64,000 nucleotides of DNA from Lachnospiraceae bacterium V9D3004 (GTDB lineage Bacteria; Bacillota; Clostridia; Lachnospirales; Lachnospiraceae), in NCBI GenBank assembly GCA_000621985.1, contig JHWW01000005.1, positions 62,001-126,000 of the forward strand, read 5' to 3'. A model generated the notes under the pieces. It did not search any database. It was not told the origin of the DNA and saw nothing but the letters and a program-made list of their open reading frames with translations. Position 1 is the first letter of the stretch. Every line of letters starts with the position of its first letter. The position numbers and the translations under genes were made by a program. Below are positions 24,713 through 35,484 of this stretch, piece after piece.

Positions 24713-27532
24713 TTACAACATTTTCTTCAGGAATTCTCCGGTATAACTGTTCTCATTCTCCGCGACTTCCTCCGGTGTTCCCGTAGCAATGATAGTTCCT
24801 CCGCGGTCGCCCCCTTCGGGTCCGATATCAATTATATAATCCGCTGTCTTGATCACATCAAGATTATGCTCTATTACGATTACCGTATTGCCGCCGTCCG
24901 TAAGTCTCTTAAGTATCTCTATGAGCTTATGAACATCCGCAAAATGAAGTCCCGTAGTCGGCTCATCAAGAATATATACGGTCTTTCCGGTACTGCGCCT
25001 GCTAAGCTCTGTAGCAAGCTTGATCCTCTGCGCTTCTCCGCCTGATAACTGTGTTGAAGGCTGTCCTAATTTTATATAGGACAATCCGACATCATACAGT
25101 GTCTGCATCTTATTCTTAATGGAAGGTATATTCTCGAAGAAATGTAGCGCTTCCTCAACAGTCATGTCAAGTACATCATATATATTCTTTCCTTTATACT
25201 TAACTTCCAATGTCTCTCTGTTATAGCGCTTGCCGTTACATACCTCGCATGGAACATATATGTCCGGCAGGAAGTTCATTTCTATCTTGATTATTCCGTC
25301 ACCGCTGCAGGCTTCACATCTGCCGCCCTTTACGTTAAATGAAAATCTTCCTTTCTTATAGCTGTGCATCTTGGCGTCCGGAGTAGATGCGAACAAATCT
25401 CTTATCATGTCGAATACACCTGTATACGTTGCAGGATTGGAACGTGGTGTACGTCCGATCGGAGACTGATCAATATTGATCACTTTGTCTGCCTGTTCGA
25501 TTCCTTTTATCGTCTTATGTTTTCCGGGAATCGTCCTTGCACGGTTAAGTTTTTTGGCAAGAGTTTTGTACAGCACTTCATTCACAAGAGAACTCTTACC
25601 CGATCCGGATACTCCCGTCACACAGGTCATTACTCCAAGAGGAAAATCCACATCAATATTCTTAAGATTATTCTCTGCTGCCTGAACGACCGTTATCCAG
25701 CCTGACGGTTCTTTTCTTGTGTCCGGGACAGGGATCACCAGGCGCTTGCCAAGATAAGCTCCCGTAATGGAACGCTTGCATTTTATAATGTCTTTGGCCT
25801 TACCGACAGCCACAACTTCCCCGCCGTGTTCTCCGGCACCGGGACCGATATCAACTATATAATCCGCTGCAAGCATAGTATCCTCGTCATGTTCCACAAC
25901 AATTAATGTATTACCGAGATTCTTGAGATCGATAAGGGCGGATAACAACTTGTTATTGTCTCTCTGATGAAGTCCTATACTCGGTTCGTCCAGAATATAT
26001 GCGACTCCCACAAGCCCCGATCCTATCTGGGTTGCAAGTCTTATTCTCTGCGCTTCTCCACCGGATAGAGTTCCCGCCGAACGCGACAATGTCAGATAAT
26101 CAAGTCCGACATTTACAAGGAATCCCAGTCTTGCGCGAATCTCTTTCATAATCTCTGCACCGATCTTTTGCTGCATGTCAGTTAATTCAATATTATTAAG
26201 AAAATCATATAATTCATGTACGGGAAGTTCTGTAAGTTCTGCAATATTCCTGTCTCCTACGGTTACTGCAAGTATCTCTTTTTTAAGCCTTCTTCCACCA
26301 CACTCACGACAGGGTGTTATCTTCATGAATTCCTCATACTCAGCCCTGCTTGTCTCGGACGCGGTTTCTCTGTATCTTCTCTCAACATTTTTAATAAGAC
26401 CCTCAAATAATATGTTATATACACCTTCGCCACGCTGGCTCTTATAATGTACATCAACATTTCTGTCCGCTCCGTGTAGTATTATATCCTTTATCTTATC
26501 CGGATATTCTCCGAACGGTGTATTAAGATCAAAACCATATTCCTTTGCCAGTGCATCCATAGTACATCCCGTATAGCTTGTAGGATCAGTAACAGACTGC
26601 CATCCCATTACTGCTATCGCACCTCCTGCAATACTGAGTGTATCATCGGGAATAAGAAGCTCCGGATCGAATTCCATCTTGAATCCGATTCCGTTACACA
26701 CCGGGCATGCACCAAAGGGATTGTTAAATGAAAAGCTTCTCGGTTCTATCTCATCAATGCTCACACCACAGTCGGGACATGCAAAACTGTCACTGTAATT
26801 CATTCTCTCGCCATCTATCACGTCAACAACAAGAAGCCCCTCGGCAAGCTTCATTACATTTTCAATGGAATCGGCAAGACGGTTCTCAATGCCTTCCTTA
26901 ATAACAAGCCTGTCAACGATTACTTCTATCGTATGCTTGATATTCTTATCAAGCGTAATATCCTCTGACAGTTCATACACATTGCCGTCAACGATCACTC
27001 GCACGTACCCGCTTTTTCTTGCATTCTCGAGAAGCTTTGCGTGAGTTCCTTTCCTTCCGCGAACTACCGGCGCAAGAAGTTGTATCTTCGTTCTCTCCGG
27101 CAGTTTCATTACTTCATCGACCATCTGATCGACAGTCTGTCTCTTGATCTCTTTGCCGCATTTTGGACAGTGAGGTATTCCGATCCTTGCGAACAATAGT
27201 CGCATGTAGTCATATATCTCCGTTACCGTTCCGACTGTTGAACGGGGATTCCTGTTGGTTGACTTCTGGTCGATCGATATCGCAGGGGATAAACCTTCAA
27301 TATTCTCGACATCAGGCTTCTCCATTCTTCCAAGGAACATTCTTGCGTAAGAAGACAGAGACTCCATATAACGTCTCTGCCCTTCGGCATATATCGTGTC
27401 AAATGCAAGAGAGGATTTGCCCGAACCTGACAGTCCCGTTAACACAACAAATGAATCTCTTGGTATATCTACATTGATCCCTTTCAGGTTGTGCTCCCTT
27501 GCACCTCGTATTCTTATATAATTGTCTTTCAT
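24713..27532 (-). CDS. uvrA: Excinuclease ABC subunit A
   Basis: 939 aa, full length. Two ABC ATPase modules: Walker [15 protein letters not shown] near residue 32 and [14 protein letters not shown] near 640; signatures [13 protein letters not shown] and [13 protein letters not shown]; zinc modules [17 protein letters not shown] and [14 protein letters not shown]. UvrA detects bulky lesions and loads UvrB. It follows uvrB by 47 bp with AAGGAGG upstream and shares its SOS-controlled promoter. Confidence 0.98.
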   Translation of the reverse strand: MKDNYIRIRGAREHNLKGINVDIPRDSFVVLTGLSGSGKSSLAFDTIYAEGQRRYMESLSSYARMFLGRMEKPDVENIEGLSPAISIDQKSTNRNPRSTVGTVTEIYDYMRLLFARIGIPHCPKCGKEIKRQTVDQMVDEVMKLPERTKIQLLAPVVRGRKGTHAKLLENARKSGYVRVIVDGNVYELSEDITLDKNIKHTIEVIVDRLVIKEGIENRLADSIENVMKLAEGLLVVDVIDGERMNYSDSFACPDCGVSIDEIEPRSFSFNNPFGACPVCNGIGFKMEFDPELLIPDDTLSIAGGAIAVMGWQSVTDPTSYTGCTMDALAKEYGFDLNTPFGEYPDKIKDIILHGADRNVDVHYKSQRGEGVYNILFEGLIKNVERRYRETASETSRAEYEEFMKITPCRECGGRRLKKEILAVTVGDRNIAELTELPVHELYDFLNNIELTDMQQKIGAEIMKEIRARLGFLVNVGLDYLTLSRSAGTLSGGEAQRIRLATQIGSGLVGVAYILDEPSIGLHQRDNNKLLSALIDLKNLGNTLIVVEHDEDTMLAADYIVDIGPGAGEHGGEVVAVGKAKDIIKCKRSITGAYLGKRLVIPVPDTRKEPSGWITVVQAAENNLKNIDVDFPLGVMTCVTGVSGSGKSSLVNEVLYKTLAKKLNRARTIPGKHKTIKGIEQADKVINIDQSPIGRTPRSNPATYTGVFDMIRDLFASTPDAKMHSYKKGRFSFNVKGGRCEACSGDGIIKIEMNFLPDIYVPCEVCNGKRYNRETLEVKYKGKNIYDVLDMTVEEALHFFENIPSIKNKMQTLYDVGLSYIKLGQPSTQLSGGEAQRIKLATELSRRSTGKTVYILDEPTTGLHFADVHKLIEILKRLTDGGNTVIVIEHNLDVIKTADYIIDIGPEGGDRGGTIIATGTPEEVAENENSYTGEFLKKML

Positions 27533-27579
27533 TTTTCAAATAAACCTCCGGTAATCTGACAGCGTTACTTGACATACTA

Positions 27580-29559
27580 TCAAATCTCTGCCAGTTGTTT
27601 TCTCAACTCAACTATCGCATCCCTAAGCTCGGCTGCTATCTCGAAATTAAGCTCAGCAGCCGCCTTATGCATGCGCTTGCTGTATTCCTTGATAAGCCTG
27701 TTGATCTCCTTTGCTGACATGGATTCGATATCCTTGTCGAGCTCATCCTTAACAGACGGCACTTCTTTGGAGATTCTTATAAGATCACGCACCGCTTTCC
27801 TGATGGTAGTCGGCGTAATTCCATGGTCCTCGTTATACTTCTGCTGGATCGCGCGTCTTCGGTTAGTCTCATCTATCGCTCTCTTCATTGATTCTGTAAT
27901 CACATCGGCATACATTATAACATGTCCGTCAACATTACGCGCAGCACGTCCTATAGTCTGAATAAGCGAAGTCTCCGATCGAAGAAATCCTTCCTTATCC
28001 GCATCAAGTATCGCAACAAGAGTGATCTCAGGTATATCAAGCCCTTCTCTGAGCAGATTGATACCCACAAGCACATCGAATACATCCATTCGCATGTCCC
28101 TTATTATCTCAGAACGCTCAAGCGTGTCGATATCGGAATGAAGATACCTGACTCTTACACCATTTTCCGCCAGATATGTCGTAAGTTCTTCTGCCATCCT
28201 CTTGGTTAACGTTGTGATCATGACTTTATTATGCTTCTTGGTCTCCTTATTAACCTCGGTCAGAAGATCGTCGATCTGACCCTTGACGGGTCTTACATCA
28301 ACCTCGGGATCAAGAAGTCCTGTAGGTCTTATGATCTGCTCCACACGAAGCAACTCGTGCTCCTTCTCATACACCGAAGGCGTGGCGGATACACATAACA
28401 TCTGATTAATGTGTGATTCGAATTCATCGAAATTAAGCGGTCTGTTATCGAGCGCCGATGGTAGTCTGAAACCATATTCTACAAGCGTAGTCTTGCGTGA
28501 TCTGTCTCCCGAATACATGCCTCCGACCTGTGGAATTGTCATATGCGACTCATCTATTATTATAAGAAAATCATCAGGGAAATAATCAAGCAGTGTATAT
28601 GGGCTCGTTCCCGGTGCGGTTCCGGCAAGCGGTCTTGAATAGTTCTCAATTCCCGAACAAAATCCCGTCTCCCTTAACATCTCTATATCAAAATTAGTCC
28701 TCTCGGATATTCTCTGGGCTTCGATTAATTTATCTTCGCTCTTAAAATACTTCACACGTTCTTCAAGTTCCGCCTCGATACTCTTTATCGCGTTCGCCAT
28801 CTTATCTTCAGCCACAACGTAGTGTGATGCCGGAAAGATAACAACATGTTCCATGTCACATTTTATCTTGCCGGTAAGCGGATCTATCTCTGATATCCTG
28901 TCTATCTCATCTCCAAAAAACTCAATCCTTACGGCAGTATCCGTCGCAGCCGCCGGATATACCTCAACAACATCCCCATGCACCCTGAACGTTCCTCTGT
29001 GAAAATCCATATCATTCCTGTCATATTGAATGTCCACAAGTCTTCTAAGTATCTCATCGCGTTCCTTCATCATACCCGGTCTGATCGATACGGTCATGTT
29101 CTGATAATCAATCGGACTTCCAAGACCATATATACATGACACGCTGGATACCACAATAACATCATTCCTCTCGGTAAGTGATGCCGTTGCAGAATGCCTT
29201 AGCTTATCTATCTCATCATTTATCGATGAATCCTTCGCAATATAAGTATCGGTCGAAGGCACATAAGCCTCCGGCTGGTAATAGTCGTAGTAGCTCACAA
29301 AATACTCAACCGCATTCTCAGGGAAGAATTCCTTGAATTCCCCGTAGAGCTGCGCCGCAAGCGTCTTGTTGTGAGCAATTATCAATGTCGGCTTCTGGAG
29401 CCGTTCTATGACATTCGCCATCGTGAAGGTCTTGCCGGAGCCAGTGACACCGAGGAGCGTCTGTACCTGGTTGCCTTCCTTAAAGCCCTGTACTAAGGCA
29501 TCTATGGCTTCTGGCTGGTCGCCTGTTGGGGCGAAGTCGGAGTGGAGTTTAAAGTTCAT
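27580..29559 (-). CDS. uvrB: Excinuclease ABC subunit B, chimeric gene
   Basis: 659 aa, full length. Walker A GVTGSGKT near residue 40, the beta-hairpin region [12 protein letters not shown] near 95, DESHMTIPQ (motif II), helicase motif QTIGRAARN, and the C-terminal UVR motif ([17 protein letters not shown]). UvrB verifies damage and recruits UvrC. Codons 1-89 and everything upstream (29291-29559 and beyond) belong to the integrated element, because the element's 23 bp core ends the shared segment; the 3' part is host. The protein is intact across the junction. The displaced host 5' end is at 60388-60657 and differs by only two residues (2 and 24). Confidence 0.97.
   Translation of the reverse strand: MNFKLHSDFAPTGDQPEAIDALVQGFKEGNQVQTLLGVTGSGKTFTMANVIERLQKPTLIIAHNKTLAAQLYGEFKEFFPENAVEYFVSYYDYYQPEAYVPSTDTYIAKDSSINDEIDKLRHSATASLTERNDVIVVSSVSCIYGLGSPIDYQNMTVSIRPGMMKERDEILRRLVDIQYDRNDMDFHRGTFRVHGDVVEVYPAAATDTAVRIEFFGDEIDRISEIDPLTGKIKCDMEHVVIFPASHYVVAEDKMANAIKSIEAELEERVKYFKSEDKLIEAQRISERTNFDIEMLRETGFCSGIENYSRPLAGTAPGTSPYTLLDYFPDDFLIIIDESHMTIPQVGGMYSGDRSRKTTLVEYGFRLPSALDNRPLNFDEFESHINQMLCVSATPSVYEKEHELLRVEQIIRPTGLLDPEVDVRPVKGQIDDLLTEVNKETKKHNKVMITTLTKRMAEELTTYLAENGVRVRYLHSDIDTLERSEIIRDMRMDVFDVLVGINLLREGLDIPEITLVAILDADKEGFLRSETSLIQTIGRAARNVDGHVIMYADVITESMKRAIDETNRRRAIQQKYNEDHGITPTTIRKAVRDLIRISKEVPSVKDELDKDIESMSAKEINRLIKEYSKRMHKAAAELNFEIAAELRDAIVELRKQLAEI
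29291..29313. other. Left attachment core (att) inside uvrB
   Basis: 23 bp (starts TAGCTCACAA, ends TCAACCGC) identical to 60389-60411. It encodes the VEYFVS part of UvrB. To its right both copies continue as uvrB 5' sequence with mainly synonymous differences; to its left they are unrelated, which places the crossover in or next to this core. Confidence 0.85.
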
Positions 29560-29732
29560 GGGTGGGTTCCTTTCTGTGTTGTTGGTTGGTGAAGGGGTGT
29601 GTGGTGGCAGGAGGATAGGTCAGTAATTTTAACAAAAAATAAATAATTCAGTAAAATAATATGATTACTATTCGCCATTTATTCGTCCACATCATTTCTA
29701 TATTCTTACATTTAATGGATAAAAATACAAAG

Positions 29733-29753
29733 TGGACGAATCCATGTCACCCA
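29733..29753 (+). repeat. Left copy of 21 bp direct repeat
   Basis: 21 bp (TGGACGAATCC then ATGTCACCCA) identical to 60254-60274 in the same orientation. An inverted half copy ATTCGTCCAC lies at 29681-29690. Candidate arm-type site for the recombinase or excisionase, or a second att site. Confidence 0.65.
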
Positions 29754-29833
29754 AATCAAATTTGCGAACCACACGGCACGCAGTGTAACCAAATGAAAAT
29801 ATTGCACAATATTGATAACTCATATGAGATTTC

Positions 29834-29885
29834 ATTATATCAAATAATATGATAAATGTACAGAGTCAGCCCGAACTTTTGTTCT
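29834..29885 (-). promoter_or_regulatory. uvrB promoter with LexA box
   Basis: Minus strand: -35 TGTACA (29857-29862), 17 bp spacer, -10 TATAAT (29834-29839). The LexA site AGAACAAAAGTTCG (29872-29885) sits directly upstream of the -35. An identical arrangement precedes the stranded uvrB end at 60746-60797. SOS control of uvrBA is well established for Gram-positives. Confidence 0.85.
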
Positions 29886-29894
29886 GATAGTGTA

Positions 29895-29927
29895 ATAGGA
29901 GTATTCCAATCAACGGAATACTCCTAT
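29895..29927. terminator. Hairpin upstream of uvrB promoter
   Basis: ATAGGAGTATTCC pairs perfectly with GGAATACTCCTAT. It ends the XRE gene at 29948-30265. The same hairpin, slightly diverged in its loop, is at 60811-60841, so it is part of the duplicated uvrB upstream segment. Confidence 0.75.
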
Positions 29928-29947
29928 CCATTATTTATTATAGCTAA

Positions 29948-30265
29948 TTATACTCTCTTCACTACCACAAACTCCGTGTTATCAAGTTCACCGGCAGCCA
30001 ACATATTCAATAGTCTGAATGCGGGACCTGTAGGATGCGTTCTTCCACCTTCCCATGCTTCGATAGTCTTTTTTGATACTCCCATGTAGGCAGCAAATAC
30101 ACTCTGTGTCATACCTGATTTCAATCTGATATCTCTTATTTCTGTACCTGAAAACTCCTTAACAGGCATGATCATATATGTCTTTACTCTTGCTTCACCC
30201 TGTCCTCGCTCATAGTCAACAGCTTCCTGCAATCCCTGCTTTAAGTCATCAAATAATGTGCTCAT
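29948..30265 (-). CDS. HigA/NadS-like XRE regulator
   Basis: 105 aa from ATG 30265 (MSTLFDDLKQGLQEAVDYERG), preceded by GGGGATGA; a longer frame starts at 30292. The HTH is in IRDIRLKSGMTQSVFAAYMGVSKKTIEAWEGGRTHP. The N-terminal SxxxDLxxGLxEAxxYxxG pattern is typical of antitoxins of RelE/HigB-type modules. No toxin gene is next to it, so it may act alone as a regulator of the adjacent recombinases. Confidence 0.82.
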   Translation of the reverse strand: MSTLFDDLKQGLQEAVDYERGQGEARVKTYMIMPVKEFSGTEIRDIRLKSGMTQSVFAAYMGVSKKTIEAWEGGRTHPTGPAFRLLNMLAAGELDNTEFVVVKRV

Positions 30266-30366
30266 ACTATCATCCCCTAACCCAAATTTCATTCTATCGT
30301 CTTGTAAAAACTCGGAACTTCAATAAAGGTTCTTACCATAAGCATATTCATCTCTTATATGTCTAT

Positions 30367-30406
30367 ACACAATAATACACCCTATATTCTAGGGTGTCAA
30401 TTGTGT
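30367..30406. promoter_or_regulatory. Nested palindrome between XRE and integrase genes
   Basis: ACACAAT...ACACCCT-ATATTCT-AGGGTGT..ATTGTGT: two nested 7 bp inverted repeats centred on 30387. It may be the operator of the XRE regulator downstream or the end of the integrase transcript. No U-tract of length follows. Confidence 0.5.
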
Positions 30407-30442
30407 TTGATGTAATATTAATGAACTAACTTATCTCTTATA

Positions 30443-31720
30443 TTATGGAAGATAAGGTGTCACATCAATAACAATATCTTCCAATTCATAATCTTCTTCC
30501 TGTGGTGCCACTTCATCAATGAATGCCTGAAGTTCCGGTGTTGCATCGTTAATAATATTTTTGTTATCGGCATATACATCAAGAGTAATTATTTCCTTTG
30601 AATGTCCCATAAGTTTGGAAACTGCTTTCGGACTAAAGTCATTCTTGATAAGCAAAGTACAATATGTACTTCTAAGATCATGCCATCTGATATCCGGCAA
30701 ACCACAATCCTTAAGCAATTTCTTGTAATGCTTGCTATGATATGTACTGCAACGTGGTCTTCCATATGATGAACAGCATATATAATCATCATCTTGAAAA
30801 GCTGTACTCCTCCTGCTTCTGTTCCTCTCATATATACCCCTTTGCTCTATTATAGCCTCCATTACATAATCTGGTATTGGAAGGATTCTTTCGCTTGACC
30901 TTGTTTTCATTGGTATTTCCTGTTTTGTATAGGTCTTAGGCGGCAGATCTTCCTTTTTCACACCAATCATTCTTCCTAGCTGTGTATGAAGCCTTAATTC
31001 TTTATTGAGGAAATCCACATCAGAATATTTAACAGCTATTATCTCGGATCTTCGCAGTCCCATCAGCACGTTGAACAACAGCATCATGTGTATCTTCGTC
31101 TCCCTGCTCTTTTCAATCAACAGCATTATCTGATCAAGGGTAAGTGTCTTCCGTGTATCTATTACTCTGTTATGGTAACCGCTTGTTTCATTATTTGTTT
31201 TATCTTTTGGAATACTGACTCCTTCAGCTACATTAACGCTTGCCACTTTTATTTCCACAGCGTAACTGAACGCTGCACATAATACTGTCTTTATGAGATT
31301 AAGCGTAGACTTTGATAGTTCTTTTTTTCTATAATACAGTTTCTGGACATCTCCCCTGCCCACTTCATCCATCTTCTTATTACCAAGTTCCGGTAGAATA
31401 TGGTTATTATATATTCGCTTATATGTATCATATGTGCTGAAGCTGTTCACCTTAACAGCTAGTTCTTCTTCAACCCAATATTCAAATAATTCACTAACCT
31501 TAACATCCCTGTTGACAATGTATGTTCCGTTATGTAATAATGCTATCGTTTCTTCCCTTTTTCTCTCAGCTTCTTTTTTAGTTCCAAAACCTGATTGCTG
31601 CTGCTGTTTAATAGAGCCATCCCCATACTTGAGGATGACTCTGAATCCGTATGCATCATTGATATGCATGACACCTTTTACATTCCATTCGACATAATTA
31701 TTCATGTCCTTGTTAATCAT
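30443..31720 (-). CDS. Tyrosine recombinase/integrase (second of pair)
   Basis: 425 aa from ATG 31720 (MINKDMNNYVEW), with AAGGAG upstream; the preceding gene ends 1 bp before. The catalytic set is complete: Arg in MGLRRSEIIAVK, HDLRSTYCTLL, LMGHS and the nucleophile Tyr in ITLDVYAD. The N-terminal AP2-like arm-binding region and SAM-like core-binding domain are in place. With the preceding recombinase it lies next to attL, the usual place for an integrase. Which of the two catalyses uvrB integration is not known. Confidence 0.93.
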   Translation of the reverse strand: MINKDMNNYVEWNVKGVMHINDAYGFRVILKYGDGSIKQQQQSGFGTKKEAERKREETIALLHNGTYIVNRDVKVSELFEYWVEEELAVKVNSFSTYDTYKRIYNNHILPELGNKKMDEVGRGDVQKLYYRKKELSKSTLNLIKTVLCAAFSYAVEIKVASVNVAEGVSIPKDKTNNETSGYHNRVIDTRKTLTLDQIMLLIEKSRETKIHMMLLFNVLMGLRRSEIIAVKYSDVDFLNKELRLHTQLGRMIGVKKEDLPPKTYTKQEIPMKTRSSERILPIPDYVMEAIIEQRGIYERNRSRRSTAFQDDDYICCSSYGRPRCSTYHSKHYKKLLKDCGLPDIRWHDLRSTYCTLLIKNDFSPKAVSKLMGHSKEIITLDVYADNKNIINDATPELQAFIDEVAPQEEDYELEDIVIDVTPYLP

Positions 31721-31721
31721 A

Positions 31722-32915
31722 TTATTCACTCTCCTTATCGCTTTGAATATTAAACGTCTCATTCAAAAATGAGAGAATCTTGCTGTTCTCATCTATCACT
31801 TCGCAATAATATTCAAATGTTGTTGCAACACTCTTATGTCCAAGCAATGCTGATATCTTAATCAGCGGAACCCCTTGTTCTATAAGAATAGTTGCGTACA
31901 TATGACGTAGTCCATGAACCGTTATGTGCGGAAGTCCGTTTTTATCACATATTCTTGATAAGGCCATATTAAATGATGTTACCGAATGTGGGACTCCATC
32001 AGCCCTGCACGAAATGTATCCATTATCACTGTAGTCCTCTCCTAATCTCTCCTTATCCTCTTGGATCTTCTCAAACCGCTTTATGAATTCTCGCATTAAT
32101 ATATCTGGCACCTTCAGCTTTCTTATGCTGTTGGCTGTCTTTGGAGCTTTTTCAGCAGTCTCGTACTTCTCAATATTACTTGTTCCTTTTGAAATTATCG
32201 GATTCGATGTCACCTGTCTCTCCACATTGACATAGCAGTTTTCTATATCAACATCACTCACCTTCAAACCGGCAATCTCACCCTTGCGCAACCCAAGAAA
32301 AAGTGCACACATTATCTCAAGATACCAATTTGAAGTAGCTGCAGCCTTTAGCAACACCTTTATCTTAACTTTGCTCAATACATTAACGTTCGGAGCATTT
32401 CTTGGAAACCTTGTAGCAGATTCTACAGGATTGCTCTTAATATATCCTTGTATTACAGCTTCTTTAAATGCCTGATTCAACAACTCCCTGCACTTGTTAC
32501 CGGCTGATGCAGTCAGATGTGAAGCCCTTAGCAGTAGTTCGTCAATATATTCTGCATTCACAAACTTAAGATATATGTCCTTTTCAACTGAAGGAAGTAT
32601 CATGTCATACAGAACATACGAAGCAACCAACCTCGTCGTATTCTCAATCCTATGTGCATAGACTTCTTCAAACCACCCAGTAAGATACGCTGAAAATGTT
32701 ATATCTTTTTTATGAGAATTGGCATGTCCACATTGTTCACCTCGTGCCTGATCAAATTCCCGGTTATGAATGGCCAGGGCGGCTTCCGCATCTTCCCTAG
32801 TTGCAAATCCGCCCTTTTTTGAATATTTAACCGTTCCATCGGGCTGTAAAATTTTGGTTCGATGACACCATTTGTTACCTCTCTTAAACACTCCACCGGA
32901 ATTTATGCTTGTCAT
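31722..32915 (-). CDS. Tyrosine recombinase/integrase (first of pair)
   Basis: 397 aa. It begins MTSINSGGVFKRGNKWCHRTKILQ, an AP2-like arm-binding domain. Catalytic residues: Arg in LFLGLRKGEIAGLK, HGLRHMYATIL, LLGHKS and Tyr in ATTFEYYCE. It is related to but clearly distinct from the recombinase that follows 1 bp later. The start is 3 bp after the excisionase-like gene, so three genes form one unit. Confidence 0.93.
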   Translation of the reverse strand: MTSINSGGVFKRGNKWCHRTKILQPDGTVKYSKKGGFATREDAEAALAIHNREFDQARGEQCGHANSHKKDITFSAYLTGWFEEVYAHRIENTTRLVASYVLYDMILPSVEKDIYLKFVNAEYIDELLLRASHLTASAGNKCRELLNQAFKEAVIQGYIKSNPVESATRFPRNAPNVNVLSKVKIKVLLKAAATSNWYLEIMCALFLGLRKGEIAGLKVSDVDIENCYVNVERQVTSNPIISKGTSNIEKYETAEKAPKTANSIRKLKVPDILMREFIKRFEKIQEDKERLGEDYSDNGYISCRADGVPHSVTSFNMALSRICDKNGLPHITVHGLRHMYATILIEQGVPLIKISALLGHKSVATTFEYYCEVIDENSKILSFLNETFNIQSDKESE

Positions 32916-32918
32916 CTT

Positions 32919-33128
32919 TCATACTTCCCCCTTATCCGCATCTCTTAACCACTTATCGAACGATTCCTTGGGTATTCGAACATTTGTTCCGATCCTAATT
33001 ACACGGAACGGCTCCTTGTTCCTATAAGTTTCATCTAGGAATTGGTACGTTTTTGTTCTTCCCAATTTGAGAATTTTACGTATATCCTCCGCAGTATAAA
33101 CCTGTGAATCTAATGAATTATTATTCAT
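32919..33128 (-). CDS. Excisionase-like HTH protein
   Basis: 69 aa, GAAGGAGGGTT upstream. YTAEDIRKILKLGRTKTYQFLD and IRIGTNVRIPKESFDKWL form the MerR-like winged helix of the HTH_17/excisionase family. Directly upstream of two integrase genes, so it is the likely directionality factor. Confidence 0.85.
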   Translation of the reverse strand: MNNNSLDSQVYTAEDIRKILKLGRTKTYQFLDETYRNKEPFRVIRIGTNVRIPKESFDKWLRDADKGEV

Positions 33129-33207
33129 AATAACCCTCCTTCTCTTTATTTATTATAAATATAATATATATTCTAAAAATCAAACTATATCAGCATGCGA
33201 CTGAAAT

Positions 33208-35070
33208 TCAATCACTAAAAATCCTGTCCTTGAAGAAGAATAAATATCGCTTATTTCCGCTCAATTTATGTGTGTAACGATTTTTGGGTTTTCCATTCTT
33301 CATCTGCTCTTGTTTAATAAGAACAAGACCTTTCGAAGCGCAGAACCTCGAAAATTCCTCATCCGAAGCAAACATATCTTGAATACCCTGCGAAGCGAGA
33401 TAACCTGTTACAATTTCATGTGCACTCGCTGCTGCTAAACAGACATAATTACCTTTATCAATAACTTCAAATCTTTTTTCAGGCTTACCTGTTTGAATTT
33501 CATCCAAATATGCCCGCAAAGCCTGAATAATTAGGTATTCTTTGCTTTTTCGTTTTACAATATGATCTGTATAACCAACTACTTCATTAATAATATTTAT
33601 CGCCTCTTGCCTGAATTCATCGATCTTATAAAACCCAACAGCAGACAAAAATGCTGATAAGATTTCAACGGCAGTGTATATTAATGCAGCAGCTTCCGCA
33701 TATCTCGGCTTAGAATACTGTCCCATAAATTCATCTCGCATTCCTGGAACAGATTCTGCGATATATCTAATAATATCCGCCTGTTTCTCACATGCAAATT
33801 TTATAAAACTCGCATAAAATTTTATTAAGATTTCCGGATTATCTTGTAAGTATTTCAACTTTTTTAAATCAACATCACCAGCATTAATATTCAGAATCAA
33901 CAACCTAGAAATCGTCGATTCTATACCAGTAAAGTATTCTCCGGTGAACATGACGCCACCTCTTACTTTGTAATCGATCTTTTTTTTCTGTTCATCCGGC
34001 ATAAAATCAGTATTCCGATTCTTCTGAAATCCGTCACCAAGAAGACGCGAGATGAGTTCAAGATTTGATTCCATCTGCTTTTTCTTCTTTCTATCATCCG
34101 AAGGAAACAAATCATCAATCAGATATACCAAATCATGGTGTTCGGCAAATCCACTCTCAAGGCCAGCGGCTGTGCCATGAAAGCTGAAATTCGGGGACTG
34201 TATCCCTCGTTTTCTTCCTATAATCTTTGTCAAAGCAACAGCAACCGACGTTTTAAAGCTGTTTGTATGTCCAGATAGGAATAGCGCAAATCTAGGCTTG
34301 AATCCTGCAATATCAAAGAATCGATAAAGTATTGAAATAACCGAATATAGCATTAACAACAAGCTCTTTTTCCCGGCAACCGAAAGTAACATTTGAATAT
34401 CATTTGCTACTATATCACCGCTTATACCAAGCGAAATATCCTGTCTGCAATTAGCCTTAATCTCAGGACAACCAACTGCACCATTTTTATCCAAGTAATA
34501 CCAACGACCATTAATATTCTGCCATCCTCCATGAAGCCAAATGGTCTCCGCTGGTAAATCTATTTCTTCAATTATAGCGTCCATAACCGCCTTGAAACCT
34601 GCAGCATTATCAACAACTAAATTAGGAAATTCCACCAACTTCCTATAAAAAGCTGGTTCTCGTAGTTCTTCAATACTAGCTTTATTAATCATGCTACTCT
34701 TATTCCTATTTGAAATCTTTATTTGATATTCCTTTCCCACTACTTCATTATCATCATTTAATAAAATGACGTATTTTACTACCTCAACCGTGAAGTTGCA
34801 GACTCTCTTATCCTTGTAATACATTCCATATTGTGAAAAAGAAGATATACCAATCGCCCGTTTCCACGATGAGTTATCATTGAAATTATTGTAGAAATAT
34901 GCCAAGTTGCGCTGTTCCTGAATTGCATATTCAGTTTCTGTCTGAATAATGTCATACGTAATCCTGTCGGTTGACTTTTGATCGTCTATTAAAATCGGAT
35001 TCTCGTATTCATCCTTCATACCTTTATTAAATTTTTTATACATTTCTATTATATTAGTTAATGAACTCAT
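33208..35070 (-). CDS. DUF927/D5-like replication ATPase
   Basis: 620 aa. A P-loop LSGHTNSFKTSVAVAL near residue 268 and an acidic Walker B-like LVYLIDDLF near 315 mark an ATPase; GGVMFTGEYFTGIESTISRLL follows. HGGWQNINGRWYYLDKNGAVG upstream of the ATPase matches the layout of DUF927-type proteins found in phages and integrative elements, thought to be replicative helicases. The N-terminal 180 residues are unassigned. Starts inside the end of the 88 aa gene (17 bp overlap). Confidence 0.75.
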   Translation of the reverse strand: MSSLTNIIEMYKKFNKGMKDEYENPILIDDQKSTDRITYDIIQTETEYAIQEQRNLAYFYNNFNDNSSWKRAIGISSFSQYGMYYKDKRVCNFTVEVVKYVILLNDDNEVVGKEYQIKISNRNKSSMINKASIEELREPAFYRKLVEFPNLVVDNAAGFKAVMDAIIEEIDLPAETIWLHGGWQNINGRWYYLDKNGAVGCPEIKANCRQDISLGISGDIVANDIQMLLSVAGKKSLLLMLYSVISILYRFFDIAGFKPRFALFLSGHTNSFKTSVAVALTKIIGRKRGIQSPNFSFHGTAAGLESGFAEHHDLVYLIDDLFPSDDRKKKKQMESNLELISRLLGDGFQKNRNTDFMPDEQKKKIDYKVRGGVMFTGEYFTGIESTISRLLILNINAGDVDLKKLKYLQDNPEILIKFYASFIKFACEKQADIIRYIAESVPGMRDEFMGQYSKPRYAEAAALIYTAVEILSAFLSAVGFYKIDEFRQEAINIINEVVGYTDHIVKRKSKEYLIIQALRAYLDEIQTGKPEKRFEVIDKGNYVCLAAASAHEIVTGYLASQGIQDMFASDEEFSRFCASKGLVLIKQEQMKNGKPKNRYTHKLSGNKRYLFFFKDRIFSD

Positions 35071-35320
35071 TGCTCATCCTCCCCCTCATTGCATCTAAAG
35101 CAGTTGACATCGCTACAACCTCCCTGAACCTCATATCACCGAGATATTTGAAGTTCTCATCTGGTGAATGTTGAATTGCGAATTTACAATATCTGTAAAT
35201 AGCAAGCTGTCCCGGCGTTCCCCAAACGATAGCAGGCTTTCTTCCTATTTTTTCCGGATCCTCCATATTTTGAATAATCACTTGCAATTCACTGCTATTA
35301 ACGCCTAATGTGTCATACAT
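35054..35320 (-). CDS. Small hypothetical protein
   Basis: 88 aa with GGGAGG upstream of ATG 35320. Mixed helices, no membrane segment: VIIQNMEDPEKIGRKPAIVW, then GDMRFREVVAMSTALDAMRG. It overlaps the ATPase gene by 17 bp, so the two are translationally coupled and may act together. Confidence 0.65.
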   Translation of the reverse strand: MYDTLGVNSSELQVIIQNMEDPEKIGRKPAIVWGTPGQLAIYRYCKFAIQHSPDENFKYLGDMRFREVVAMSTALDAMRGRMSNEFIN

Positions 35321-35484
35321 AAATATTTCCTCCCTTTATTTTTTTTTCGTCTCTGACGTTAAAAACAGAATAATCTAAACTCCTCAATTTTTCACTGTCG
35401 CTCGAATTTGAAGATTTAATCCATATAAATATGGCGGAAAAAAGTGAATAATCCGGACGGAATTACACCGCCTGTCCGGTCTGA

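Noticed and set aside
29291-29313. tRNA gene as attachment site
   Set aside because: The core encodes UvrB residues, and no cloverleaf or tRNA 3' end is nearby at either junction.
29948-30265. Complete toxin-antitoxin pair
   Set aside because: Only the antitoxin-like XRE protein is present. No toxin gene lies in the 150 bp upstream or the 388 bp downstream.
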